A DNA stretch of 64,000 bases, from NCBI GenBank assembly GCA_021798955.1, contig JAJZBK010000015.1, positions 1 to 64,000 on the forward strand. The letters are read 5' to 3'. A program made the position numbers and the translations under genes. This document shows positions 1 through 8,575 of this stretch, in pieces; within the stretch, counting starts at the first letter, position 1, and each line of letters starts with the position of its first letter. This DNA is from Actinomycetes bacterium (GTDB taxonomy: Bacteria; Actinomycetota; Acidimicrobiia; Acidimicrobiales; RAAP-2). The notes under the pieces were generated by a model. The model was given only the letters and a program-made list of their open reading frames with translations. It was not told where the DNA came from and did not search any database.

Positions 1-1
1 C

Positions 2-121
2 GCCCACGGGATGCGGAATTTCGAGAACTACCGGCTCCGGCTGTTGCTCCACTCAGGAGTCCAATGGGACACTCGGCCTACTGCTCGAATCAGGGGACGC
101 TCCCCACGCCTGATCGCGTAG
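2..121 (+). CDS. Transposase C-terminus, ISL3-like (starts before window)
   Basis: An open frame enters from the left edge and ends at a TAG at 119-121. The 39 visible residues contain RNFENYRLRLLLHSG and then TARIR. This resembles the conserved C-terminal end of ISL3 (IS204/IS1001/IS1096/IS1165) transposases, where an FRNFExYRxRxLL segment closes the DDE domain. The catalytic part lies outside the window, so activity cannot be judged. It sits in the same debris field as an IS3 remnant and a recombinase stub. The family assignment rests on one short motif and is moderate. Confidence 0.5.
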   Translation, partial: AHGMRNFENYRLRLLLHSGVQWDTRPTARIRGRSPRLIA

Positions 122-729
122 AGCCGGAATTCTCGTGGCCGTCCCTGGGGAGAAGTCATGGCCGCCTGTGGGGAGATCCTCGTGTCCCTTGACAACCATC
201 CTCTCGGTGGCAGCCCTCAGCGATTGCGGGCCGGGATCCGGCTAACGCCGGGGCTGACGTTGAGATGGCCAGCGAGGGTAGGTGACGCGTCGGCGGAACG
301 GAAGGGCTGTCTGCAGATCTCGTTCACGAGCCCGAAGCTCAGCCGAAATTCGTCACTGCCGATGCGCCTCCCGACAACCACTGACGGTGACTCACCGCCC
401 CGGAGGCCGGCCCCCTCAGCCTTCCATGCCGTCGATCCGGGGCAAGCTTGTGTCCGGCCCATTTGATGGGCGATCCCCGAGAGCTGCGTTCACCGGAACT
501 GACTACCTCGGATCCCCGGCTTGCTGCGTGCCCACCTCCGATCGGGATGAGGTCGGCGTTGAGGTCGGCACGCACGTAGACCGGGAGGTCCAAGAGCCGG
601 ATCCGCGGGATGCCGAGGTGGGCGACGGGGAGTGACTGACCGTGTTCGATCGGGAGATTCGGGGCGGTTAGATCGCCACTGCGCGTCAGCGGGACGGGGT
701 CCGAACTGTTGCGGAAGGGCTGCGGCTGT
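122..729. other. No confident gene; one coding-like fragment
   Basis: No ORF here can be assigned to a family. On the minus strand the frame covering about 530-730 has almost exclusively G/C third positions and reads plausibly (for example AHLGIPRIRLLDLPVYVRAD, with LPVYVRADLNADL near its end). It loses this character below about 530, which suggests a truncated gene remnant beside the transposase tail. No start or domain could be recognised. The plus-strand ORFs over the same bases look like shadows. Confidence 0.3.
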
Positions 730-981
730 TCATCCAATGGCAGAACGAACTCGCGGACGGATCGACGCCAGGTAGACGACCGCGAGCACAAACCCGATGA
801 TCCCAGTGAGCAGCCAGGTGATCAAGATCAGACTGACCCAGAGGGACTTCGACGACCCGGCTGCCATGAATGCGCCGGAGGGCCGCCAAGCGGCATCGAT
901 GATCGCCCAAAGGGGGATCACGAGTCCAGCCAACCCGAACAACAGCATGATTGCGTCAACGCCAAAGATTGCGCCGAACAT
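730..981 (-). CDS. Small two-helix membrane protein (DUF2516-like)
   Basis: An 83-residue protein beginning MFGAIFGVDAIMLLFGLAG. It has one hydrophobic helix at about residues 5-30, a loop with an IDAAWRP motif, a second helix at about 48-75, and a basic C-terminus (RPRVRSAIG). The DAAxRPxxAF spacing resembles actinobacterial DUF2516 proteins, whose role is unknown. The start at 981 is chosen because a GGAGGT lies 6 nt upstream on the minus strand; an upstream in-frame Met at 1008 lacks such a site. It faces mobile-element remnants on both sides, so it may be a leftover chromosomal gene. Family match is by eye. Confidence 0.6.
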   Translation of the reverse strand: MFGAIFGVDAIMLLFGLAGLVIPLWAIIDAAWRPSGAFMAAGSSKSLWVSLILITWLLTGIIGFVLAVVYLASIRPRVRSAIG

Positions 982-1115
982 CGGACTACCTCCATGCAGG
1001 CGGTCCACCCCGCCCGGCGACTGGAAATGCTAACCCAATCGTTCACGGAAGTGGGGTTGGCACGGTCTGACGGACATCCACCAAGAGGCGCGCAGCGCCA
1101 GGAAGGATGCCCATC

Positions 1116-1424
1116 ATGGAGACCACGAAGCGGAACAAGCGCCGTGACCGTCGGTCGTACACCCCGGAGTTCAAGTCGGAGATCGTGCAGCGGTGCCGGG
1201 CCGGTGACCGGTCGATTGCCGAGGTAGCCCGGGACTTCGACCTGACGGAGTCGGCGGTACGAAGGTGGGTGGCCCAGGCCGAGATCGACGCCGGGGAGCG
1301 TCCAGGCTTGAGCACCGAGGAACGAGAGGAGTTCTCCCGGCTGCGCCGGGAGAACAAGCGTCTGCAGGCCGACGTCGACCTGCTCAAGCGAGCGACGGCT
1401 TTCTTCGCGAAGGAGACCCGGTGA
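1116..1424 (+). CDS. IS3-family transposase OrfA
   Basis: A protein of 102 residues. The N-terminal basic stretch leads into a helix-turn-helix (YTPEFKSEIVQRC ... SIAEVARDFDLTESAVRRWV), followed by a leucine-zipper-like coiled coil (EEFSRLRRENKRLQADVDLL) and the typical LKRATAFFAKE ending. In IS3 elements OrfA binds the terminal repeats and is made alone or as an OrfAB fusion. The start at 1116 is preferred because AGGAAGG lies about 10 nt upstream; an in-frame ATG at 1107 almost abuts that site. The stop overlaps a GTG start for orfB (1421). With orfB truncated, the element is not autonomous. Confidence 0.9.
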   Translation: METTKRNKRRDRRSYTPEFKSEIVQRCRAGDRSIAEVARDFDLTESAVRRWVAQAEIDAGERPGLSTEEREEFSRLRRENKRLQADVDLLKRATAFFAKETR

Positions 1425-1641
1425 AGATGGACCCCTTCATCGAGGCGGAGGAAGTCGCAGGTCGCAGCGTGAAGCACTGCTGTGAGCTGTTCGAGGTCTC
1501 CCGTGCCGCCTACTACGAGCGAAAGAGGGCCATCCCCTCGGCGAGGGAGGTCAGCGACGCCGAGCTGACCGAGAAGATCACCGCCATCCACACCACCTCC
1601 AGGGGAACCTACGGCAGTCCACGTGTCCACGCCGAGCTGCG
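1421..1641 (+). pseudogene. IS3-family transposase OrfB, truncated
   Basis: It begins VKMDPFIEAEEVAGRSVKHCCELFEVSRAAYY and reaches GTYGSPRVHAELRR, the conserved pre-core region (HTH_21) of IS3 OrfB. The following rve/DDE catalytic domain, normally another ~200 residues, is missing. Downstream sequence in other frames is recombinase-like, so the junction lies near 1641. The GTGA overlap with orfA suggests coupling or frameshift expression in the intact ancestor. Confidence 0.85.
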
Positions 1642-1956
1642 GCGCCATCGGCGCGCCGACGCTCAAGGCCGAGCAGGCCCGGATCGGCTCGGCCATCGAA
1701 GCAGCTACGGAGCGGCTGGCCGACCTCGATGCGAATCTCACCGAGCAGCAGGAGATCCTCGACCTCGCTGCATCACTGGCCACCCGCTGCGGCGATGCCT
1801 GCCGCAAGGCCAACGACCGGACCCGCAAGCTGTTCAACGCCGCGGTGTTCGAGCGGCTGGACGCGAAAGGCGGCCAGCTCTGCCAAGAGCAGTACCGGCC
1901 GCTCTTCGACGGGGTCTTCACCGTGTCCGAGTTCGAGTTCGAATACGGAACACGAG
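1642..1956 (+). pseudogene. Large serine recombinase, C-terminal stub
   Basis: The frame reading APTLKAEQARIGSAIEAATE, then LADLDANLTEQQEILDLAAS, then NDRTRKLFNAAVFERLD matches the C-terminal coiled-coil and end region of large serine recombinases (phage or integrative-element integrases). The N-terminal resolvase domain with the catalytic serine and the recombinase domain are absent. The 5' edge is fused to the IS3 remnant. The 3' edge runs without a stop directly into the 3' end of tRNA-Ala. The simplest reading is one end of a decayed integrative element beside its tRNA; whether the tRNA was the attachment site is inference. Confidence 0.65.
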
Positions 1957-2030
1957 TGGAGGCGATGGGACTCGAACCCACGGACCTCTTGACTGCCAGT
2001 CAAGCGCTCTACCAGCTGAGCTACGCCCCC
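1957..2030 (-). tRNA. tRNA-Ala(GGC)
   Basis: The reverse complement folds as a full cloverleaf: acceptor GGGGGCG/CGCCTCC, D-arm GCTCAGCTGGTAGAGC, anticodon stem CTTGA/TCAAG with loop CTGGCAG (anticodon GGC), and T-arm GTGGGTTCGAGTCCCAT. Base 3:70 is G:U, the alanine identity element, and the discriminator is A. No CCA is encoded. Its 3' end abuts the serine-recombinase stub, and it is divergent from leuS. Confidence 0.95.
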
Positions 2031-2211
2031 GGAGGCCTCACACCCTACCAGCTCGCGTCGGTGCCACGGCCGGAGCGAGGGTGGAGAGCCACGCCGGTCG
2101 GCACGGCAGATGGCGATCCGGCCACCACTGCCGGCGCGGCGGGCTGCGCCCGGACGGGCAGCACCACTCCCCACCCGGGGCTCCCGTGCGCGGCCGGTAC
2201 GATCTGCGCCC

Positions 2212-4794
2212 ATGGCACGCGCCTACGACGTCGTGGCGGTCGAGCGCAAGTGGCAGGAGCGCTGGGCCGCCGAGGGCACCTACGAGGTCGACGCGGACGA
2301 CCCCCGGCCCCCCTGGTACGTGCTCACCATGTACCCGTACCCCTCGGGTCCGGCCCACATGGGCCACGTGCGCAACTACACCTTCGGTGACCTGCTGGTG
2401 CGCCATCGCACCATGCTCGGCCACGCCGTGCTCTCGCCCTTCGGGTTCGACTCCTTCGGACTCCCCGCCGAAAACGCCGCCATCAAGACCGGCACCCACC
2501 CGCGCACCTTCACCGACGCCCGTATCGCCGAGCTGAAGGAGTCGATCGTGGCCCTGGGGGCCGTCTACGACTGGCGTCGCGAGGTCCGAAGCCACGACCC
2601 CGAGTACATGAAGTGGACCCAGGTCATCTTCCAGCGCCTCCTCGCCGCCGACCTCGCCTACCGGGCCAGTGCGCCGGTCAACTGGTGCCCGGGGTGCCAG
2701 ACGGTGCTGGCCAACGAGCAGGTGCTGGCCGACGGGACCTGTGAGCGCTCGGGTGACGTGGTGGTCAAGCGCGACCTCGAGCAGTGGTTCTTCCGCATCA
2801 CCCGCTACGCCGACGAGCTCCTCGAGGGCCTCGAGAGCCTCGAGTGGCCCGAACGGGTGAAGACCATGCAGCGCAACTGGATCGGTCGCTCCGAAGGCGC
2901 CGAGTTCGACCTGCCGGTGGTCGGCCGTGACGGCAGCGACGGGCGTCCCCCGCTGGCCCTGCGGGTGTTCACCACCCGACCCGACACCTCCTTCGGGATG
3001 ACGTACGCGGTCATGGCCCCCGAGCACCCGCTCGTGGACGAGCTCACCACCGACGACCAGCGCGGAGCGGTCGAGGAGCTGCGGGCGCGGGCGGCCGCCA
3101 GCTCGGACATCGAACGCCTGGCCGATGGCGGGGGGGCGGCACTCGCCAAGCGCGGCGCCTTCACCGGGGCGTACGTGGTCAACCCGTTCACCGGCCGCGA
3201 GGTCCCGGTCTACGTGGCCGACTACGTGCTCATGGGCTACGGCACCGGGGCCGTCATGGCTGTGCCTGCCGAGGACGCCCGCGACTGGGCCTTCGCCGAG
3301 GCGTACGGCCTGCCGGTCGTCCGTACGGTGCAGCCACCCGAGGGGTGGGACGAGCACGGGGGTCCAGACGGCGGCCCGGGCGGCGCCTACACGGGGCCCG
3401 GGGTGAAGATCAACAGCGGGTGGCTCGACGGGCTCGACATCCCGACAGCCAAGGAACGGGCCATCGAGTGGCTCGAGCAACAGGGCGTCGGCTCTCGCAC
3501 GGTCAACTACCGGCTACGTGACTGGCTGGTGTCCCGGCAACGGTTCTGGGGCTGCCCCATTCCGGTGGTGACTTGCCCCGAGCACGGCATCGTCCCCGTG
3601 CCCGAGGACCAGCTCCCCGTCCTGGCCCCCGACGACGTCGAGTTCCGTCCGACGGGGGAGTCCCCGCTGGCCACCAGCGAGGCGTTCCGCAAGACGACCT
3701 GCCCGATCTGCGGTGGCCCGGCCGAGCGCGAGACGGACACGATGGACACCTTCGTCGACTCGTCGTGGTACTTCCTGCGCTTCACCGACCCCTGGAGTCC
3801 GGACAAGCCATTCGACCCCGAGGTGGCGGCCCACTGGATGCCGGTCGACCAGTACATCGGCGGCATCGAGCACGCCATCCTCCACCTCCTCTACGCCCGG
3901 TTCTTCACCAAGGCGCTCGCCGACGTCGGCCTCGGTCCGGCGGGGCTGCGCGAGCCGTTCGCTCGACTGTTCACCCAGGGCATGATCCGCATGGACGGCA
4001 CCAAGATGTCCAAGTCCAAGGGCAACCTGGTCGCCCCGTCCCGCTACCTCACCACCGTGGGAGCCGACGCCCTTCGCCTCTTCCACCTCTTCGTGGGACC
4101 GCCGGCCGACGACGTCGACTGGAGCGGGCAGACCGACAGCGTGATCGAGGGGTGTGGACGCTTCCTCGACCGGCTGTGGCGCCTCGCCGTCGACCAGGGG
4201 GTCGACCAGGGGATCGACCAGGGGGTCGACCAGGGGATCGACCAGGGGGTCGACCAGGGGGTCGACCAGGGGGTCGATAAGGGAGCCCGCCGGTCGGGAC
4301 CCCGCACCCCGGCCGACGACGAGGTCCGTCGGGCCACCCACCGACTGGTGGACCGGGTGAGCCGCGACTACGAGCGGTGGTCCTACAACACCGCGGTGGC
4401 CGCCTGCATGGAGCACGTCAACCTGGTCGCCCCCTACGCCCGCGACGACCCGCACGCCGAGGTCCTCGACGAGGCGGTCGACACCCTGCTGCTCGTCCTC
4501 GCCCCGATGGTCCCCCATGTGACGGCCGAGGCGTGGGAGCGTCGCCACGGCACCTCCGTCCACGCCCAGAGCTGGCCGGTGGCCGACCCGACGCTCGTTG
4601 CCCAGCAGACGACCACGTTGGTCGTACAGGTGAACGGCAAGGTGCGCGACCGCCTCGAGGTCGACCCGGGCATCTCCGAGGAGGACGCTGCTGCGGCCGC
4701 CCTGGCCTCCGAACGGGTCCGAGAGGTCCTCGCCGGCGCCGAGCCGAGGCGGGTCGTGAGCCGGCCGCCCCGGCTGGTGAACGTCGTCCTCTGA
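2212..4794 (+). CDS. leuS: Leucyl-tRNA synthetase
   Basis: It charges tRNA-Leu with leucine in the cytoplasm. The 860 residues fit bacterial LeuRS. HMGH (the HIGH motif) is at residues 49-52 and KMSKS at 598-602. Between them lie the editing insertion and the FVDSSWYFLRF leucine-specific region; an anticodon-binding domain follows the class I core. The start at 2212 (MARAYDVVAVERKW) fits the family N-terminus better than the upstream extension. The odd feature is a 32-residue run of VDQG/IDQG repeats at residues 660-691, near the start of the anticodon-binding domain, encoded by a 12-bp tandem array. The frame stays intact, so the enzyme is expected to work with an acidic surface loop. Confidence 0.97.
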   Translation: MARAYDVVAVERKWQERWAAEGTYEVDADDPRPPWYVLTMYPYPSGPAHMGHVRNYTFGDLLVRHRTMLGHAVLSPFGFDSFGLPAENAAIKTGTHPRTFTDARIAELKESIVALGAVYDWRREVRSHDPEYMKWTQVIFQRLLAADLAYRASAPVNWCPGCQTVLANEQVLADGTCERSGDVVVKRDLEQWFFRITRYADELLEGLESLEWPERVKTMQRNWIGRSEGAEFDLPVVGRDGSDGRPPLALRVFTTRPDTSFGMTYAVMAPEHPLVDELTTDDQRGAVEELRARAAASSDIERLADGGGAALAKRGAFTGAYVVNPFTGREVPVYVADYVLMGYGTGAVMAVPAEDARDWAFAEAYGLPVVRTVQPPEGWDEHGGPDGGPGGAYTGPGVKINSGWLDGLDIPTAKERAIEWLEQQGVGSRTVNYRLRDWLVSRQRFWGCPIPVVTCPEHGIVPVPEDQLPVLAPDDVEFRPTGESPLATSEAFRKTTCPICGGPAERETDTMDTFVDSSWYFLRFTDPWSPDKPFDPEVAAHWMPVDQYIGGIEHAILHLLYARFFTKALADVGLGPAGLREPFARLFTQGMIRMDGTKMSKSKGNLVAPSRYLTTVGADALRLFHLFVGPPADDVDWSGQTDSVIEGCGRFLDRLWRLAVDQGVDQGIDQGVDQGIDQGVDQGVDQGVDKGARRSGPRTPADDEVRRATHRLVDRVSRDYERWSYNTAVAACMEHVNLVAPYARDDPHAEVLDEAVDTLLLVLAPMVPHVTAEAWERRHGTSVHAQSWPVADPTLVAQQTTTLVVQVNGKVRDRLEVDPGISEEDAAAAALASERVREVLAGAEPRRVVSRPPRLVNVVL
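4189..4284 (+). repeat. 12-bp tandem array inside leuS (8 units)
   Basis: Seven units of GTCGACCAGGGG or ATCGACCAGGGG plus one degenerate unit, in frame, encoding VDQG/IDQG. The only differences between the first seven units are first-base G/A changes (V/I). Confidence 0.98.
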
Positions 4795-5083
4795 CCGGCT
4801 GGGCCACTCGCCGGACTGGCCTCGGCCACTCGCTGCCCCGGCTCGGCTACTCGCCGGACTGGATCGCCGCTCCGGTGGGACCCGCTCGAGGCCGGTCCCA
4901 CCGTCCCACCGACACGGTGCGGGACGCCGGTACGGCGTGGGTCGGGGTCGCTGCTCGGACATGCCACACGCCTGGGCTCAGGCCGGGGGCGACGGTGCCG
5001 ATACGCGTGAGAGAGTAGAAGCCCTTCCCGAGTCGCCCGGCCCAGCCCGGTGACGCCCGTCGAACCTGAGGAGCCCTCCCCGC

Positions 5084-7318
5084 ATGCGTGCACTGGCGAC
5101 CTGGTGCGTCCGGCATCGCCGACTCGTCGTCCTCTTCTGGGTGGTCGCCCTGGTGGTGGTGTCGGCCATCGAGGCCGGCGTCGGCAGCAACTACTCCAAC
5201 AACTTCTCCCTGCCCAAGACCGAGTCGACCGAGGCCCTCCAGCTGTTGCAGGCGGCCTCGCCCAAGGTGGCCGGGGACCGCGAGCAGGTCGTGATCGCCA
5301 CCTCGGGCGGCAGGAAGGTGACCGACCCGGCCGTCGAGGCCCGGGTCACCGCCATGCTCGGACGGCTCAAGGCCGTGCCCCACGTGACCACCGTGCTCTC
5401 CCCCTATGGCCCGGGCGGGGCCGAGCAGATCTCGAAGTCGGGCACCGTCGCCTTCGCAGTGGTCACCTTCGACCGACTGGCCCAGAGCATCACCAACGCC
5501 GAGGCCCGGCATTTTGTCGCCGTCGCCCGTTCGGCCGACGGCCCGGGCGTGCAGGTCGCCGTCTCCGGCCAGGTCGCCGAGGCCTCCAACAAGCAGTCGA
5601 TCGGAGGAACCGGCCCGGGCATCATCCTGGCCGGTGTCGTGCTGCTGCTGGTCTTCGGCTCGTTCTTCGCCATGTTGCTGCCGTTGGTGTCGGCGTTGGC
5701 GTCGTTGGGCACGGCAGTCGGCCTGATCGGCCTCCTCTCCAACGTCCTCAGCATGCCGAACTTCTCGACCGAGCTGACCCTCTTGATCGGTCTGGGCGTG
5801 GGCGTCGACTACGCCCTGTTCATCGTCACCCGCCACCGTCAGGGCATGATGGCCGGCCACGACGTCGAGTCCTCGATCGTCCACGCCGTGAACACGTCGG
5901 GGCGCGCCGTCCTCTTCGCCGGCATCATCGTCTGCATCGCTCTGCTCGGCATGGTCGCCCTCGGGGTGAGCTTCCTCTACGGCCTGGCCGTCGCCGCCGC
6001 CCTCGGGGTGGCCCTGACCATGCTCGCCGCCCTCACCCTCCTGCCCGCGCTGCTCGGCTTCCTCGGCACCCGGGCGATCTCGCGGCGCCACCGCCGACGG
6101 CTGACAGAGCACGGGCCGCGCGTCTCCGGGTCCGGCTCGACGGGCTTCTGGGCCCGTTGGGCCGATGTCGTACGGGCCCGTCCGGCCATCCCTGCCGTCG
6201 TGGCCACCGCGCTCATCGTGGTCGTGGCCCTGCCGTTCTTCTCCATGCGGCTCGGGTCGACGGACCAGGGGAGCGACCCTATCGGGACGACCACCCGGAC
6301 CGCCTACGACCTGTTGGCGAAGGGGTTCGGTCCGGGGTTCAACGGCCCGCTCGAGCTCGTCTCGGTCGTCCACAGCCCGGCCGACCGGGCGGCGCTGGGC
6401 CGTCTGGTGGGTGACGTCCGGCACGAGCGGGGGGTGGCTACCGTCGGTCCACCGGTGCTCATCCCGACCAAGGCGGGCGGCGACGTCGCCCTCCTCGTCG
6501 CCTACCCGACGTCGTCCCCGCAGGCGGCGGCCACCACCCAGCTCATCCACCGGCTGCGCACGACGGTGATCCCCCGGGCCGTCGCCGGTTCCCACCTCGC
6601 CGTCTACGTGGGGGGCACGACGGCGATCTTCGTCGACTTCGCCAACGTGCTCTCGGGCAAGTTCCCCGTCTTCATCGCCCTTGTCGTCGTGCTCGCCTTC
6701 CTGCTCCTCGCCATGGTGTTCCGGAGCCTTGTCGTGCCCCTGACTGCCGCCGTGATGAACATCCTCTCGATCGGTGCGGCCTTCGGCTCGGTGGTGGCGG
6801 TCTTCCAGTGGGGCTGGCTGGACTCCCTCTTCGGGGTGTCGAAGACGGGTCCCGTCGAGTCCTTCCTCCCGGTCATGATGTTCGCCATCCTCTTCGGCCT
6901 GTCCATGGACTACCAGGTCTTCTTGGTCACCCGGATCCACGAGGAGTACCTCCACGGGGGCGGGGACGCGAAAGCCGCCGTCCGCAACGGCCTGGCTGCC
7001 ACCGGGCAGACCATCTCGGCGGCCGCGCTCATCATGATCCTCGTCTTCGGCTCGTTCGTCCTCGGCGGAATCGTCGTCATCAAGGAGTTCGGGGTGGGCC
7101 TTGCCGGCGGCATCCTGATGGACGCCCTGGTGATCCGCATGGCGATCGTGCCCGCCGTCATGCAGCTCCTCGGCCGGTCGAGCTGGTGGTTCCCCGGCTG
7201 GCTCGACCGGGTCCTGCCGCGCATCGGCATCGAGCCCCCCGAGGCCGACGAGGAGGCCATCGGCTTCGCCGGCGAGGAGCTCGACGGCTTCGGCTCGGAG
7301 ATCGACCCCGGGGCCTGA
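5084..7318 (+). CDS. MMPL/RND-family transporter
   Basis: A 744-residue integral membrane protein in the actinobacterial MMPL branch of the RND superfamily. The order is a TM helix at ~12-30, a periplasmic domain to ~180, a five-helix bundle (~190-340), a cytoplasmic linker with an RRHRRR patch, a second TM and periplasmic half, and a second bundle (~530-700). The conserved GLGVGVDYALFIVTR and GLSMDYQVFLVTR segments carry the Asp-Tyr pairs tied to proton-driven transport. Family members export lipids or hydrophobic compounds; the substrate here is unknown. The acidic C-terminal tail (EADEEAIGF...) ends inside a 30-bp tandem array, and the convergent gene's stop lies in the same array. The ATG at 5084 follows GAGGAGCCC. 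Confidence 0.9.
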   Translation: MRALATWCVRHRRLVVLFWVVALVVVSAIEAGVGSNYSNNFSLPKTESTEALQLLQAASPKVAGDREQVVIATSGGRKVTDPAVEARVTAMLGRLKAVPHVTTVLSPYGPGGAEQISKSGTVAFAVVTFDRLAQSITNAEARHFVAVARSADGPGVQVAVSGQVAEASNKQSIGGTGPGIILAGVVLLLVFGSFFAMLLPLVSALASLGTAVGLIGLLSNVLSMPNFSTELTLLIGLGVGVDYALFIVTRHRQGMMAGHDVESSIVHAVNTSGRAVLFAGIIVCIALLGMVALGVSFLYGLAVAAALGVALTMLAALTLLPALLGFLGTRAISRRHRRRLTEHGPRVSGSGSTGFWARWADVVRARPAIPAVVATALIVVVALPFFSMRLGSTDQGSDPIGTTTRTAYDLLAKGFGPGFNGPLELVSVVHSPADRAALGRLVGDVRHERGVATVGPPVLIPTKAGGDVALLVAYPTSSPQAAATTQLIHRLRTTVIPRAVAGSHLAVYVGGTTAIFVDFANVLSGKFPVFIALVVVLAFLLLAMVFRSLVVPLTAAVMNILSIGAAFGSVVAVFQWGWLDSLFGVSKTGPVESFLPVMMFAILFGLSMDYQVFLVTRIHEEYLHGGGDAKAAVRNGLAATGQTISAAALIMILVFGSFVLGGIVVIKEFGVGLAGGILMDALVIRMAIVPAVMQLLGRSSWWFPGWLDRVLPRIGIEPPEADEEAIGFAGEELDGFGSEIDPGA

Positions 7319-7431
7319 CGGGTGCCAGGGCGGTCAGGCGGGGCCTGACGGGTGCCAGGGCGGTCAGCCGTGGCTTGACGGGTGCCAGGGCGGTCAGGCG
7401 GGGCCTGACGGGTGCCAGGGCGGTCAGGCGT
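7312..7431. repeat. 30-bp x4 tandem array between convergent stops
   Basis: Four near-identical copies at 7312-7341, 7342-7371, 7372-7401 and 7402-7431. The first copy supplies the TGA of the MMPL gene. The last supplies the stop (TCA on plus) of the minus-strand oxidoreductase. Each copy contains both TGA and TCA, so it could end frames on either strand. Confidence 0.97.
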
Positions 7432-8431
7432 GGAAGGCGGGCACCAGAGCGGCGAACCGGTCGTCGTGCTCGGCACCGGGGGCGTAGACGGTGAAGCGGT
7501 CGACCACCTCCCCGAAGCGCTCGACGACTCGACGGGGGACGTCTGCCAGCGGGGCGACGACGGCGAAGGTCTCGAGGACCTCGTCGTCGATGAGGTCGGC
7601 CATGGCGTCCCACGCTCCCCGCCGCGACAGCGCATGCAGCTCGGCATAGAGGTCGCCCCACCCGTGGAGCTCGAGGACCGGACGGTAGGCGGGGGTCGAG
7701 CCGTAGAAGGCGAGCTGGGCGCGCACGGCTCTCGCCGAGGCGTCGAGCTCGGCGTCGGTCGTACCGGTGGCGACCATGCCCGGCAGCGACACCTCGACGT
7801 CCGCGCGTGTGCGGGAGCCGGCGGCCAGGCCCCGCTCGAGGGCCGGCAGGGTGACCTCGTGGAGGTAGCGCTCGGTGGTGAAGCCGTGGACGAGCAGTCC
7901 GTCGGCAACTTCGCCGGCCACCTCGGTCATGCGCGGGCCGACGGCGGCGAGGAACACGCGTGGCGTCCCGTACGGGTTGGGGCCCGGGTCGAAGAGGGGC
8001 GGCATGAGGGTGTGGCGGTAGAACTCGCCTCGGAAGAACAGGCGCGATCCATCTGCCCAGCTGGCCCAGATGGCCCGCATGGCGCGGACGAGCTCGCGCA
8101 TGCGAGCAGCCGGGTGCGACCAGGGCATCGAGTAGCGCTTCTCGATGTGCGGCTTGATCTGCGAGCCGAGGCCCAGCACGAAGCGCCCCTTCGAGAGGGT
8201 CTGGAGGTCGTTGGCCACCACCGCCAGCGTCATGGGGTTGCGGGCGAAGGCGACGGCGATGCCGGTGCCGAGGTCGACGCTGCTGGTGCGCTCGGCAGCG
8301 AGGGCCAGGGGGAGGAAGGGGTCGTGGGCCGTCTCGGCGGTCCAGATCCCGTCGTAGCCGGCTGCTTCGGCGGTCGCCGCTGTCGCCGCCGCGTCGACCG
8401 GGTCGAAGCCGACGGTGGCGTCGACCTTCAT
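7424..8431 (-). CDS. LLM-class F420-dependent oxidoreductase
   Basis: A 335-residue luciferase-like monooxygenase-fold (TIM barrel) protein. Landmarks are MKVDATVGF at the start, AAGYDGIWTAETAHDPF (strand 2), TGIAVAFARNPM and LSKGRFVLGLGSQIKPH (the cofactor-pocket region), and PVFLAAVGP-like VFLAAVGPRMTEVAGEVADG. Family members transfer a hydride between coenzyme F420 and various substrates; the substrate cannot be read from sequence. The start at 8431 is the first Met of the family-like N-terminus; the longer upstream frame is low-complexity. It is convergent with the MMPL gene, sharing a repeat array, and divergent from the DUF1707 gene. Confidence 0.9.
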   Translation of the reverse strand: MKVDATVGFDPVDAAATAATAEAAGYDGIWTAETAHDPFLPLALAAERTSSVDLGTGIAVAFARNPMTLAVVANDLQTLSKGRFVLGLGSQIKPHIEKRYSMPWSHPAARMRELVRAMRAIWASWADGSRLFFRGEFYRHTLMPPLFDPGPNPYGTPRVFLAAVGPRMTEVAGEVADGLLVHGFTTERYLHEVTLPALERGLAAGSRTRADVEVSLPGMVATGTTDAELDASARAVRAQLAFYGSTPAYRPVLELHGWGDLYAELHALSRRGAWDAMADLIDDEVLETFAVVAPLADVPRRVVERFGEVVDRFTVYAPGAEHDDRFAALVPAFHA

Positions 8432-8575
8432 GGCGGCGAGCCTAGCCCCGAGGGTGGTTCTCGAACGGCTCCCGGGGCCGTGCGGGGCGGGTACCGGACC
8501 GCTGGGACGACGACCGATCGGGGCGAGGACCAGTCGGTCGTTGCACCACGAGCTACGGACGCGGAGAATGCCCGG

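Larger units (their letters stand above)
1107..1641 (+). mobile_element. IS3-family insertion sequence remnant
   Basis: It contains a complete orfA and only the first ~74 codons of orfB. The DDE core and the right end are gone. The orfB frame changes abruptly at about 1641 into a serine-recombinase coding segment, marking a deletion or insertion junction. Terminal inverted repeats were not located. Confidence 0.75.

Noticed and set aside
1957-2030. Plus-strand continuation of the recombinase ORF (reading GLEPTDLLTASQALYQLSY)
   Set aside because: This is the reverse strand of tRNA-Ala read as protein; the same artefact is common when frames cross tRNA genes.
4847-6955. 702-residue minus-strand ORF opposite the MMPL gene
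   Set aside because: Acidic/His-rich low-complexity shadow without domain signatures.
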